From CALZIK01 sp046756565 (lineage in GTDB: Bacteria > Acidobacteriota > Thermoanaerobaculia > Multivoradales > JAHEKO01): 26,179 nucleotides of DNA. The stretch spans positions 1 through 26,179 of the forward strand of contig JBHHWO010000061.1 of assembly GCA_046756565.1 (NCBI GenBank), given 5' to 3'. A model generated the notes under the pieces. The model was not told where the DNA came from. It did not search any database and saw only the letters and a program-made list of their open reading frames with translations. Both the position numbers and the translations under genes were made by a program. Position 1 is the stretch's first letter, and the number at the start of each line of letters is the position of its first letter. Below are positions 7,913-15,921 of this stretch, piece by piece.

Positions 7913-8326
7913 CTAGTCGCCGTCTCTCGAACCGCTTTCGTCTACAACCGCGTCGGCCTCGATCTCGACCAGCATCTCGGACGAAACCAGACGACTGACC
8001 TCGACCAGCGTGCACGCCGGGCGGATGTCTCCGAAGAACTCGCCGTGGGCTCGGCCGACAGCCTCCCAGTGGTTGACGTCGACGACGTAGATCCGGGTTC
8101 GGACGACGTCGGTGAGCTCGGCCCCGGCTCGCTTCAAAGCGGATTCGATGTTACGAAGAGCCTGCTTGGCCTGTTCGTAGGGGTCACGACGCTCGCCCAG
8201 GATTCGGCCGTCCGGACCGGTGGCCGTGGTTCCGGCGACGTAGACGAAAGGCCCGACGCGGACGGCTCGCGAATAGCCGACCACCAGCTCCCACGGAGCT
8301 TGAGAGCTGTAGTTGCGTCGCTTCAT
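7913..8326 (-). CDS. RidA (YjgF/YER057c/UK114) family protein lacking the catalytic arginine
   Basis: This 137-residue protein is of normal family length and contains VAGTTATGPDGRI, IESALKRAGAEL, VVRTRIYVVDVNHWEAVG and VEIEADAVV. Canonical RidA deaminates reactive enamines/imines using an arginine in the segment PARSCVEV. Here the equivalent segment is RPACTLVEVSRL, with Cys at the arginine position, so it belongs to a Rid subgroup that probably does not act as an imine deaminase. Its ATG (8324-8326) overlaps the TGA of the upstream hydrolase gene (ATGA), indicating an operon with coupled translation. A longer open frame extends upstream to 8881, but it lies antisense-free inside the hydrolase gene in another frame and is not coding. 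Confidence 0.9.
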   Translation of the reverse strand: MKRRNYSSQAPWELVVGYSRAVRVGPFVYVAGTTATGPDGRILGERRDPYEQAKQALRNIESALKRAGAELTDVVRTRIYVVDVNHWEAVGRAHGEFFGDIRPACTLVEVSRLVSSEMLVEIEADAVVDESGSRDGD

Positions 8327-9069
8327 GAGGCGGTCTCCTCGAGGATGGCCTCGGCCCAGGCCAGGGTTTCGGACGCCAGCTCGTCGAGCGCGTCCTCGTC
8401 CGTGCGGCCGCTCCGTTTGAGGACGTGAAAGGAATGGTCCGCGCCGTCGACGAGGTGGAGTCGCGCGCGCCCTCCCAGGTCCCCGATTACGGGCCGGAGC
8501 AGCTCGAGCTCGGCGAGCCGGTCGCGGGTGCCTTGCAGGAACAGCATCGGTCTGAGCACCTTTTTCAGATGATCGGCGCGCTCGGCGCCGGGGCGGCCGG
8601 CGGGGTGCAGGGGGAATCCGAAGAAGATGAGACCGCGGAGACCGGGCAGCGGATCGGCCGCTTCGGCGCGGGAGCTCATGCGGCCTCCCATTGACTTGCC
8701 GCCGGCGAACACCGGCAGGTCCGCGGCGTGCTCGCCAGCCGTCCGCACGGCCGACCGAACCGTTGCTTCCAGAATCGGAGCAGAGTCCGGGCGACGGCGG
8801 ACTCCGGTGCGCTTGAACGCTTCCATGTATGGAAACTGATAGCGCAGCGTCGCCATGCCGCTCGCGGCCAGGCGGCCGCAAAGCGCTTCCAGAAACGGAT
8901 GGTCCATGCCCGCGCCGGCGCCGTGTCCGAGTACCAGGATGCTCGACGCGGCCTCAGGCCGAAGGACGAGCGCGGAGACCTCGCCGCGACTAGAGGTCGC
9001 CTGGAATCGGATGGGCTCGGCGCAGTTCGCTGTTCGGCTGCTCATTGGAGATTCGAGGGCGCCGATCAT
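8323..9069 (-). CDS. Alpha/beta hydrolase, KANL3/Tex30 family
   Basis: Cytoplasmic hydrolase of about 248 residues with the family pattern LVLGHGAGAGMDHPF (oxyanion region), RYQFPYMEA, nucleophile elbow GGKSMGGRM, FFGFPLHPAGRP, the acid in QGTRDRL and the histidine in GADHSFHV. The Ser-Asp-His triad is therefore complete. The natural substrate of this bacterial family is unknown. Three ATG codons compete: 9090, 9069 and 9045. None has a convincing Shine-Dalgarno sequence; 9069 is a compromise just before the conserved part. The frame stays open to 9477, but that part runs into the divergent membrane-protein gene. It heads a minus-strand operon with the RidA-family gene. Confidence 0.85.
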   Translation of the reverse strand: MIGALESPMSSRTANCAEPIRFQATSSRGEVSALVLRPEAASSILVLGHGAGAGMDHPFLEALCGRLAASGMATLRYQFPYMEAFKRTGVRRRPDSAPILEATVRSAVRTAGEHAADLPVFAGGKSMGGRMSSRAEAADPLPGLRGLIFFGFPLHPAGRPGAERADHLKKVLRPMLFLQGTRDRLAELELLRPVIGDLGGRARLHLVDGADHSFHVLKRSGRTDEDALDELASETLAWAEAILEETAS

Positions 9070-9102
9070 CTTATCGGGCAGAACGCTCATGGCAGCTGGG
9101 CC

Positions 9103-9108
9103 TATAAT
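9103..9108 (+). promoter_or_regulatory. Candidate -10 box for the MFS/HEAT operon
   Basis: A perfect TATAAT lies 39 bases before the ATG at 9147, in the divergent region between the hydrolase and the MFS/HEAT gene. No good -35 element sits 16-18 bases upstream, so the call rests on the -10 match and its position. Confidence 0.35.
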
Positions 9109-9146
9109 GACGGCTTCTACAAGAGAGAACTCCAGCCGGGGAGGCA

Positions 9147-11981
9147 ATGTCCGCTCAAGATCTAGATTCCGCCAGCGCGTCGCGCGCGCCGGCCATGGTA
9201 ACCCTGCTGCGAGCCACAGGTGTCGACCTGCGGCCGGGCGAGGGCCGCGTGGCGACGCTGCTCTTTTTCGGGTTCTTTTTTTCGCTGGTCTTCCAGTACG
9301 CGGCCAAGACGGTCCGGCAGGCGTCATTTCTGGATGCCTACGGCGCAGAGCGACTTCCGTGGGTATATCTGCTGGTGCCGCTGGTGTCCTATCCGGGACT
9401 CCTGCTCTACGAGGCGCTGCTTCGAAGGTACTCGCCGACGCGGGTGCTGGCGATGACCTGCCTGGGCACGTCGGCAACCCTGGGCTTCTTCTGGTGGCTC
9501 TACTCGTTGCCCTTCGACTGGGTCCGATTCGTCTTCTATCTCTGGGTGACGGTCGCGATCGGCCTCAATCTGAGTCTGGTCTGGGCGGTCTCGGGCGTGG
9601 TACTCGATCCTCGTCAGGCCAAGCGGCTGTTCGGCTTCCTGGGCGCCGGCGCTCTGATCGGAGGCATCGCGGGCGGCCAGGTGGCGCGCCTGGTCTCGCT
9701 CTCCTACGGGGTCCGAGCGACCCTGCTGGCGGCGGCGATCGCACTTGGCGTCGCGGCTGTGTGCTCGTATGCCGCGGGTTCCAATGAGACCAAGCGCGAC
9801 AAGGACCCGAAGACCAAGCGAGAGCGTGCCTCGGCCCACGGTGTCCAGGAGGTCCGCCGCTCGCCTTTGCTCCGGCGCCTGGCGGGAGTGCTGATGCTGT
9901 CGATGATCGCCGCTCAGGTGATCGATCTCCAGTTCAACTGGGTCGTCGAGCAGGCAACCACGGGTCTCTCCGACCGAGCGGTCTTCTTCGGCAACTTCTA
10001 CAGTGTAATGGGCGTCGCGGCCGCGATCTTCCAGATCTTCTGGACCTCGAGAATCCATCGCTCGTTGGGTGTCGGTTTTGCCTTGCGAGTGCTGCCCGCC
10101 TCACTGGTGACCGGAACCGCGATCCTATTCCTGGCCGCTACCTTTTGGCCCTCGCTGCTGCTGCTCGCGGGCCTGGCGCTCAAGGTCGGCGAAAACGGCA
10201 TTCGGTACTCTCTCGACCAGTCCACGCGTGAGCTGCTGTTCGTGCCGGTGCCGCGCGAGACCCGGATGCGCGCCAAGGCGGTGATCGACGTGCTGCTGCA
10301 GCGGGGCGCCAAGGGCCTGGCGGCGCTTCTCCTCTTGCCGGTGGCGTTCGGCTGGCTGACGCCGGTTCGCGCCGGCTGGCTCAATCTGGCGATCCTGGCA
10401 CTGTGGCTGCTGATGCTGCCGGGCCTCTACCGGGAGTACGTAAGAGCTTTCCGGCGGCGGTTGCACGAGCGGGAATCCGACGGCGCGATGCCGATCGACT
10501 TCACCGACGCGGCGACCTTGGAGATCCTGGTGGAATCGCTGGGAAGCCAGGACCCGCGCCAGGTCCTGCACAGCCTGGATCTGCTGGCCTCACACGGGCG
10601 CGGACGGCTAGTGCCGCCGCTTCTGCTCTACCACGACGACGTCGATGTGCGCTCGCGAACGCTCGAGATCCTCTCCAAGGCCGGGCGCAGCGACGCGCTG
10701 CCGCTGATCGAGCGGCGTCTCGGCGACGACCATCCGGACGTTCGAGCGCTTGCAATCCAGGTGCTCGCGGACCTGCAACACGGCGAGGTCGACGAGTTGA
10801 TGCGGCCGCGGCTCCACGATTCGGATCCGGCGATTCGCGCGGCCGCGATCGCATGCCTCGCGAGCTCCGGCGCCGAGGTACCGGCCGCGGCGAACGAGGC
10901 TCTCTACGACATGCTTAGCGACGCGGATCCCAATCCCCGGATTCAGGGGGCTCGCTGCCTGGGCGCGATCCCGGAGCCGTTGTTCCGCGAACAGCTCGTG
11001 CAGCTTCTCTACGACCGGGATTGGCGGGTAGTGAGCGAGGCGATCGGTTCGGTGCGTCGCCGGGCGCAGCGAGATGGATGGACGCCGATCTACCTGCCGA
11101 CGCTGATCAGCCTGCACGGGAACCGCAGGCTCAAGCAAAACGTCCGTGAAGCACTGGTTGCGCTCGGCAAGCAGGTACTGCCTTCCTTGGTTCACTTCCT
11201 CAATGACAACGACGAGCAGACCTGGGTGCGGCGCGCGCTGCCCAATACGATCGCGCGGCTCGAGTGCGACGAGGCGCCCAGCGAGCTGCTGTCGAACCTG
11301 GCCCATCAGCGAGACCCGTTCCTGAGACGCAAGATCATCGAGGCTCTGTGCTCGGTGCGCGAGGCGCTGCTCGACTCCGAGCCCCATCAAGCCGTGATCG
11401 AGCAGATCCGGATCGAGGTGCGTCGCTACTTCAAGCGGATCGCGGATCTTTCTGCGGTGTCGCAAGGACGCAAGGCCCCTCGACCGACCCGGCTGCTCGA
11501 ACAGCTCCTGGAGTCCCGCGCCGAGAGCCACCTCGGCAACATATTTGGCCTGCTCAGCCTGCTCTACGCTCCCGAGCCGATCTGGGCGGCGCATCGTAGC
11601 ATCACGTTTCAAGACAGGTCGACGCGCGCGCACGCGCTAGAGTTCCTCGACAACACCCTCGAAGGCGAACTGCGGCGCGACGTCATGGCGGTCCTGGACG
11701 AGCGTGGCGTCGCCGAGAAGCTCCACGATGTCGGTCTGAGGTTGGGTGTTCGCAGCGTGTCCTCCGGAGAGGTCCTCGGGCGGTGCCTGGAGGGCGACGC
11801 CCAGGATGACGCCGACTGGTCCTTCTTCACGTCCGCTGCGCTTCTGGCGGTCCATAATGCCGAGGACCACGACCGCATGCCGCAGGTCGAGAGGCTGGTA
11901 GCGAGCGAGAACGCCTTTGTGGCCCAGACCGCGGGCTGGGTCAAGGGCAGGATGTCGGGAGAGATCGAGGTGGAAATTTGA
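9147..11981 (+). CDS. MFS/NTP-transporter-like membrane protein with C-terminal HEAT repeats
   Basis: Large inner-membrane protein of 944 residues. Residues about 30-430 contain some 12 hydrophobic segments with the arrangement of the ATP/ADP (Npt/Tlc) translocase-like branch of the MFS. The segment QYAAKTVRQASFL and the early FLGAGALIGGIAGG resemble those proteins. From about 450 to 720 there are helical HEAT-like repeats with recurring motifs (LGDDHPDVRALAIQVLADL, LHDSDPAIRAAAIACLA), probably a cytoplasmic interaction platform. A further helical tail (about 740-944) ends near ENAFVAQTAGWVKG. Members of this architecture are often followed by or fused to a cyclic-nucleotide-binding domain, as the next gene is here. 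The transported substrate is unknown, and transport itself is inferred. Start at the ATG after GGGGAGGCA; stop overlaps the next start (TTGA). Confidence 0.85.
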   Translation: MSAQDLDSASASRAPAMVTLLRATGVDLRPGEGRVATLLFFGFFFSLVFQYAAKTVRQASFLDAYGAERLPWVYLLVPLVSYPGLLLYEALLRRYSPTRVLAMTCLGTSATLGFFWWLYSLPFDWVRFVFYLWVTVAIGLNLSLVWAVSGVVLDPRQAKRLFGFLGAGALIGGIAGGQVARLVSLSYGVRATLLAAAIALGVAAVCSYAAGSNETKRDKDPKTKRERASAHGVQEVRRSPLLRRLAGVLMLSMIAAQVIDLQFNWVVEQATTGLSDRAVFFGNFYSVMGVAAAIFQIFWTSRIHRSLGVGFALRVLPASLVTGTAILFLAATFWPSLLLLAGLALKVGENGIRYSLDQSTRELLFVPVPRETRMRAKAVIDVLLQRGAKGLAALLLLPVAFGWLTPVRAGWLNLAILALWLLMLPGLYREYVRAFRRRLHERESDGAMPIDFTDAATLEILVESLGSQDPRQVLHSLDLLASHGRGRLVPPLLLYHDDVDVRSRTLEILSKAGRSDALPLIERRLGDDHPDVRALAIQVLADLQHGEVDELMRPRLHDSDPAIRAAAIACLASSGAEVPAAANEALYDMLSDADPNPRIQGARCLGAIPEPLFREQLVQLLYDRDWRVVSEAIGSVRRRAQRDGWTPIYLPTLISLHGNRRLKQNVREALVALGKQVLPSLVHFLNDNDEQTWVRRALPNTIARLECDEAPSELLSNLAHQRDPFLRRKIIEALCSVREALLDSEPHQAVIEQIRIEVRRYFKRIADLSAVSQGRKAPRPTRLLEQLLESRAESHLGNIFGLLSLLYAPEPIWAAHRSITFQDRSTRAHALEFLDNTLEGELRRDVMAVLDERGVAEKLHDVGLRLGVRSVSSGEVLGRCLEGDAQDDADWSFFTSAALLAVHNAEDHDRMPQVERLVASENAFVAQTAGWVKGRMSGEIEVEI

Positions 11982-12409
11982 AGGAGCTTACGAGAATCGA
12001 AACCGTGGTCTTTCTCCAGAAAGTCGATCTCTTCTCGGCGTGCACGGCGGAACAGATCTTGCGAATCTCAGCGATCGTGAGTCAATCGAGCTTCGACGGC
12101 GGCGAGAACATCTATCAGGCCAACGACCCATCGGAATGCATGTACTGCATCGTGGACGGCTCGGTCTCGCTACGGGGGTCGGGGCGTCCCAAGCGGGTGC
12201 TGTCGAGCCCGGAGGCCTTCGGCGTGAAGGAGATCCTGAGTGGCCGGTTGCGCGAGGAGCATGCGATCGCAGGCGATACGCTGCGCGTGCTTTCGATCGA
12301 CGCCGACGATCTCTTCGATTTGTTGGCCAACAACATCGAGATCGTGAAGGCCCTGTTCCGCCGGCTTCTGGACACCGGGCCACCGCTCGCGGAGGAGACG
12401 GGCGCTTGA
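11978..12409 (+). CDS. Cyclic-nucleotide-binding-fold (CRP/cNMP-type) regulatory protein
   Basis: Small 143-residue protein with the beta-roll of cNMP-binding domains: LQKVDLFSACTAEQILRIS, the hinge-like FDGGENIYQANDPSECMYCIVDGSV, and a C-terminal helix (DDLFDLLANNIEIVKALFRRLL). The phosphate-binding cassette (normally GExAL with a following Arg) is replaced by SPEAFGVKEILSGRLREEHAI, so cyclic-nucleotide binding is doubtful. There is no DNA-binding domain, so it is not a transcription factor of the CRP type. Start is a TTG overlapping the stop of the MFS/HEAT gene (TTGA, 11978-11981), preceded by GAGG at 11967-11970. It probably serves as a detached sensory or docking domain for that membrane protein. 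Confidence 0.83.
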   Translation: MKELTRIETVVFLQKVDLFSACTAEQILRISAIVSQSSFDGGENIYQANDPSECMYCIVDGSVSLRGSGRPKRVLSSPEAFGVKEILSGRLREEHAIAGDTLRVLSIDADDLFDLLANNIEIVKALFRRLLDTGPPLAEETGA

Positions 12410-14616
12410 TCCGATTGCTGAAAGTCTGGTGCGCGCTCGCGCTACTGGCGTTGCTTTGTGCGTCTGCGCCGGCGATCGGCGAAGCCGAGACCGGGCGCGT
12501 CGTAGCCGTCGGTGACGTTCACGGCAGTCCGGCCGCTCTGCGGACGATCCTCGAGAGCGCGGGGCTGCTGGACGCCACCGGAGAGTGGGTCGGTGGCGAC
12601 GCCGTTCTTGTGCAGACCGGGGATCTCCTCGATCGTGGCACCGAGATCCGCGAGCTTCTGGACTTCATGCGCCACCTCGAGAAGTCAGCCGCCGACAACG
12701 GCGGCCGCTTGGTGTCGCTGATGGGCAACCACGAGGTCTACAACCTGGTCGGTTTCTTCGACTACATCTCGACTCCCCTGCCCGCGTTCGCGAGAATCGC
12801 CGCTGCGTTCACAGACGAGAAGTCGGAGAAGCGCCGCAATCAGGCCTACAAGAGGTGGGGAGCCTGGTCGAGGCGTTATCGCGGTTGCGGAACCATCAGC
12901 CGAGCCGAGTGGATGGCCCAGCATCCGCTCGGATTCATCGAGTACCGGGAAGCCCTGTCGGCGAAGGGTGAGTACGGCCAGTGGTTGCGCGAGCGACAGA
13001 TCGTGGCCCAGGTGGGTGACGCATTGTTTCTCCACGGCGGCTTGAGTCCGGATCTCGTGGAAATGGGCCTTAGCTCGATCGACGAGATCAACGCCGCGGC
13101 GGCCGCCGAGCTGCGCCAGTTCGACGACGATCGCAAGACCCTGGAGAGAGAAGGCGTCGCGCTGCCGTTCTCGACTCTGGGCGAGATCTACTGCGCGATG
13201 GCGTACGAGGTCCGCGCCGCGCCGCCGGGTACTCTGAGCGGCGAGCAGATGTCGCGCAAGCGGCGCCTTCAAAAGATCCAACTGCGCCTGCCCAGCTCGA
13301 CCAGCTGGGTACTGCTCGACGAGCGAGGGCCGGTCTGGTTCAGAGGCTATGCGACCTGGACCGAGGAGGAGGCCGAGGCCGCGCTGGCGACGGTCTTCGG
13401 CACCTTCGGTGGCTCACGGGTGGTCGTCGGCCACACCCCGCAGATGGGGAACATCCTGGCTCGGTTCGATGGCCGGATCTTCCTGATTGATACCGCCATG
13501 GCCTACGCCGACGTCTCGGCCGGCCGGCCGGCCGCGTTGGAGCTGGTGGGAGGCAAGGCCTTCGCGATCTATGAGGGAGAACGGGTGGCTCTGTCGAGCA
13601 CGGCGAAGGACGAAGCCGTCGAGGAAACCGCTCCGGAGCCCGTTCTGGAGGGCTCCAACGGTGAGGCCGGTGACGCCGAAGGGCCGCCCGCGGGCACTAA
13701 CGGTCACGGTCAGGTGCCGGCGAAGGCTGCCTCGAGTCCGGCGTCGACGGCCGCCGACCCGGAATCGGAACCGGACTTCCGTTGGATTGCAGAGGACGGC
13801 AGTCCGTTGCCGTTCGAGAGCGACGAGGCGGTGCTCGACTTTCTTCGAACCGCTCGAATCCTCGAGCGCGAGGAAGTCGGCAAGGGAATAACCAAGCCCG
13901 AGCAGCTGCTGCTCGAGAGGGACGGCGTTCGAGCGCGGGCCATCTATCACGACGTCCGGGTCAAGAGAACACGCCACCGCCTGGCCGACGGCCGGATGGT
14001 GATGTTCTTTCGGGACACCTACGAGGGCAACCTTGCCGCGTATGAGCTGGCGCGCCTGATGGGTATCGACAACGTGCCTCCGGCGGCGATGCGGCGGCTG
14101 GGCCGGCGAGAGGGCTCGATCCAGCTTTGGATCGAGAAGACCTACGACGAGACCGAACGGCGAAAGCGTGGCGCCGAGGCGGCCCTGCCGGTCGCGGTGC
14201 GTCGCCGCATCGCCGATATGTGGGTGTTCGATAATCTGATCAACAACATCGACCGCAACCAGGGCAACATGCTCTACGACTCCGTCGGTGGTTTCTGGTG
14301 GATCGATCACACGCGTACCTTTGCCAGGTACGACGCCTTGCCGCTGCCGGAGCGCGTCCGGAGGTGCTCACGGAGACTCCTGGCAGCGCTGCGCAGCCTG
14401 GACAAGAGCTCGGTTCGGGAGCGGGTGGGCGACTATTTGAGTAAGCCGGAAATCGATTCGTTGTTCAAACGACGCGACAAGCTGGTGGCATTTCTGGAGA
14501 AAAAGATCGCTGACCGCGGAGAAGACTCGGTGTTATTCGGCTACGACGAGCCCGACGACGCAGTCAGGGTCTCCTACGGAGTCAGCGACATCCCGGTCTC
14601 GCCCGAAGACGGTTGA
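12406..14616 (+). CDS. Exported metallophosphoesterase fused to a FAM20C/PI-kinase-like domain
   Basis: This 736-residue two-domain protein has a signal peptide (about residues 1-28). The N-terminal domain (30-400) is a PPP-type, Shewanella-like metallophosphatase: GDVHG (36-40), GDLLDRG (72-78), GNHE (107-110), LHGG with His210, and GHTP with His343. All metal ligands are visible. A low-complexity Pro/Glu/Ala linker (about 405-455) follows. The C-terminal domain (about 457-715) has kinase-like features: YEGNLAAYELARLMG (possible helix C), a catalytic-loop-like NNIDRNQGNML (Asp616, Asn621) and a metal-site-like WWIDHTRTF (Asp634). These resemble the FAM20C/PI4K-like atypical kinases. It should act in the periplasm. 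The TTG start overlaps the previous stop (TTGA, 12406-12409), with GGAGGA at 12391-12396. The kinase activity is inference. Confidence 0.82.
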   Translation: MIRLLKVWCALALLALLCASAPAIGEAETGRVVAVGDVHGSPAALRTILESAGLLDATGEWVGGDAVLVQTGDLLDRGTEIRELLDFMRHLEKSAADNGGRLVSLMGNHEVYNLVGFFDYISTPLPAFARIAAAFTDEKSEKRRNQAYKRWGAWSRRYRGCGTISRAEWMAQHPLGFIEYREALSAKGEYGQWLRERQIVAQVGDALFLHGGLSPDLVEMGLSSIDEINAAAAAELRQFDDDRKTLEREGVALPFSTLGEIYCAMAYEVRAAPPGTLSGEQMSRKRRLQKIQLRLPSSTSWVLLDERGPVWFRGYATWTEEEAEAALATVFGTFGGSRVVVGHTPQMGNILARFDGRIFLIDTAMAYADVSAGRPAALELVGGKAFAIYEGERVALSSTAKDEAVEETAPEPVLEGSNGEAGDAEGPPAGTNGHGQVPAKAASSPASTAADPESEPDFRWIAEDGSPLPFESDEAVLDFLRTARILEREEVGKGITKPEQLLLERDGVRARAIYHDVRVKRTRHRLADGRMVMFFRDTYEGNLAAYELARLMGIDNVPPAAMRRLGRREGSIQLWIEKTYDETERRKRGAEAALPVAVRRRIADMWVFDNLINNIDRNQGNMLYDSVGGFWWIDHTRTFARYDALPLPERVRRCSRRLLAALRSLDKSSVRERVGDYLSKPEIDSLFKRRDKLVAFLEKKIADRGEDSVLFGYDEPDDAVRVSYGVSDIPVSPEDG

Positions 14617-14665
14617 AGAGATCTTCTTGGAACCTTCCTCGAGCGGGCCGGTCTAAGAGCCCGGA

Positions 14666-15898
14666 ATGCCGAGACGGCTTCGATCTCTAGCGTTCGGCCT
14701 CGGTGTGGCCGTAGCCGCGCCCCTGGTAGCGCAGCCGATACGGCTCGACGCGCGCTTCGAGGGCGGAGAGTCGAGCGCGAAGATGTCCTTCGAGAGCGCT
14801 TCGTCGAAGGTGCACGTGCGAGCAGTCTTCGAGGGTGGTGAAGCCGTCTGGCTGCTTCTCGACAGTGGCGCCAACATGTCGATTCTCGACAAGGCTCTGA
14901 GCGACCGGCTCGGTCTCGAGCTCCGCGGCGGCGGTACCGCTCAGGGAGCTGCCGGGGGCGGCGCCTTCAGTTTCGCTTTCACCGATGCGCCGCGGTTGTC
15001 GTTTCCAGGTCTCGACATCGCGTCCAGGCCGGTCGCGGTGATCGAGCGCAAGACCCAGGGCGCCAACGGACACGCCTCCGAGGGGCTGCTGGGGGCCGAC
15101 CTGTTTCGAGCCTTTGTCGTGGACGTCGACTACCCGAATCGGATACTGACGCTCCATGATCCGGAGTCGTTCCAATACTCCGGAGCCGGCGTTGTGTTGC
15201 CGGTGACTTTCGATGCCAACGACAAGTGGGAGGCTGGGGCCGTCTTGACCGTGGGCGAGCGAAACGTCAACGCGAAGCTCATTGTCGACACCGGATCACG
15301 GGGGACCCTCGGCCTCACGGCGCCCTTCGTGGCCAACAACGGCCTTCTGGAGTCGTTGCCCGAGAAGTACCTCGCCACCGTGGGCGTGGGAGTCGGAGGA
15401 GAGGTCAAGCACTGGGTGGCGAGCTTGGACAGTTTGCAGCTTGGCACGATCACGATCCGCGATCTGCCGGTGACACTGGCCCCGGAAGGAGCACGAGGTA
15501 GCTACGGCCGTGCGGACCGGGACGGCATCCTGGGCGGTGAGATCCTCGAGCGATTTCGGGCGATCTTCGATCGCAGCCGTGGTCGGCTGATCCTCGAGCC
15601 GCCGGCGGCGGATTCGGCGCAAGGCTTTGATTGGGACGCGGCCGGCCTGTTCTTGAGCTCTGAGGGTCCCGACTACGGCGTGGTCCGGGTGCTCTCCGTC
15701 TCCGACGGAACGCCCGCGGCCGTGGCGGGTCTGCAGATCGGAGACCGAATCATCTCGGTCGACGGGCGTGCGGCTTCCGACATCACCCTGGACGGGATGC
15801 GTGGGCTTTTTCGGATTCCGGACCGGACCTACACTCTGGTACTCGAGCGCGATCACCGGAGGCTGGAGATCGAGCTGGTGACGCGACGGTTGATCTAG
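14666..15898 (+). CDS. Exported retropepsin-like aspartyl protease with C-terminal PDZ domain
   Basis: Protein of 410 residues with a signal peptide ending near VAAPLVAQ. It contains two tandem aspartyl-protease half-domains, with LLLDSGANMS (Asp66) and LIVDTGSRGT (Asp208). Each is followed by the hydrophobic flap/strand pattern and a GLLGADLF or GILGGEIL turn typical of gag-pol-like bacterial aspartyl proteases. Residues about 320-405 form a PDZ domain (AVAGLQIGDRIISVDGRAAS). Two catalytic Asp residues in one chain suggest a self-contained pseudo-dimer like pepsin. It likely works in the periplasm on protein substrates. It starts 49 bases after the phosphatase/kinase fusion gene and may belong to that transcript, but the ribosome-binding site is weak. 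Confidence 0.88.
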   Translation: MPRRLRSLAFGLGVAVAAPLVAQPIRLDARFEGGESSAKMSFESASSKVHVRAVFEGGEAVWLLLDSGANMSILDKALSDRLGLELRGGGTAQGAAGGGAFSFAFTDAPRLSFPGLDIASRPVAVIERKTQGANGHASEGLLGADLFRAFVVDVDYPNRILTLHDPESFQYSGAGVVLPVTFDANDKWEAGAVLTVGERNVNAKLIVDTGSRGTLGLTAPFVANNGLLESLPEKYLATVGVGVGGEVKHWVASLDSLQLGTITIRDLPVTLAPEGARGSYGRADRDGILGGEILERFRAIFDRSRGRLILEPPAADSAQGFDWDAAGLFLSSEGPDYGVVRVLSVSDGTPAAVAGLQIGDRIISVDGRAASDITLDGMRGLFRIPDRTYTLVLERDHRRLEIELVTRRLI

Positions 15899-15921
15899 CA
15901 GCCGACGCGAAGTGGCCGCAG

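Noticed and set aside
11917..12405. Upstream extension of the phosphatase/kinase frame to 11917
   Set aside because: It overlaps the cNMP-fold gene entirely, and its Arg/Gly-rich translation is a shadow. The signal peptide begins at the TTG at 12406.
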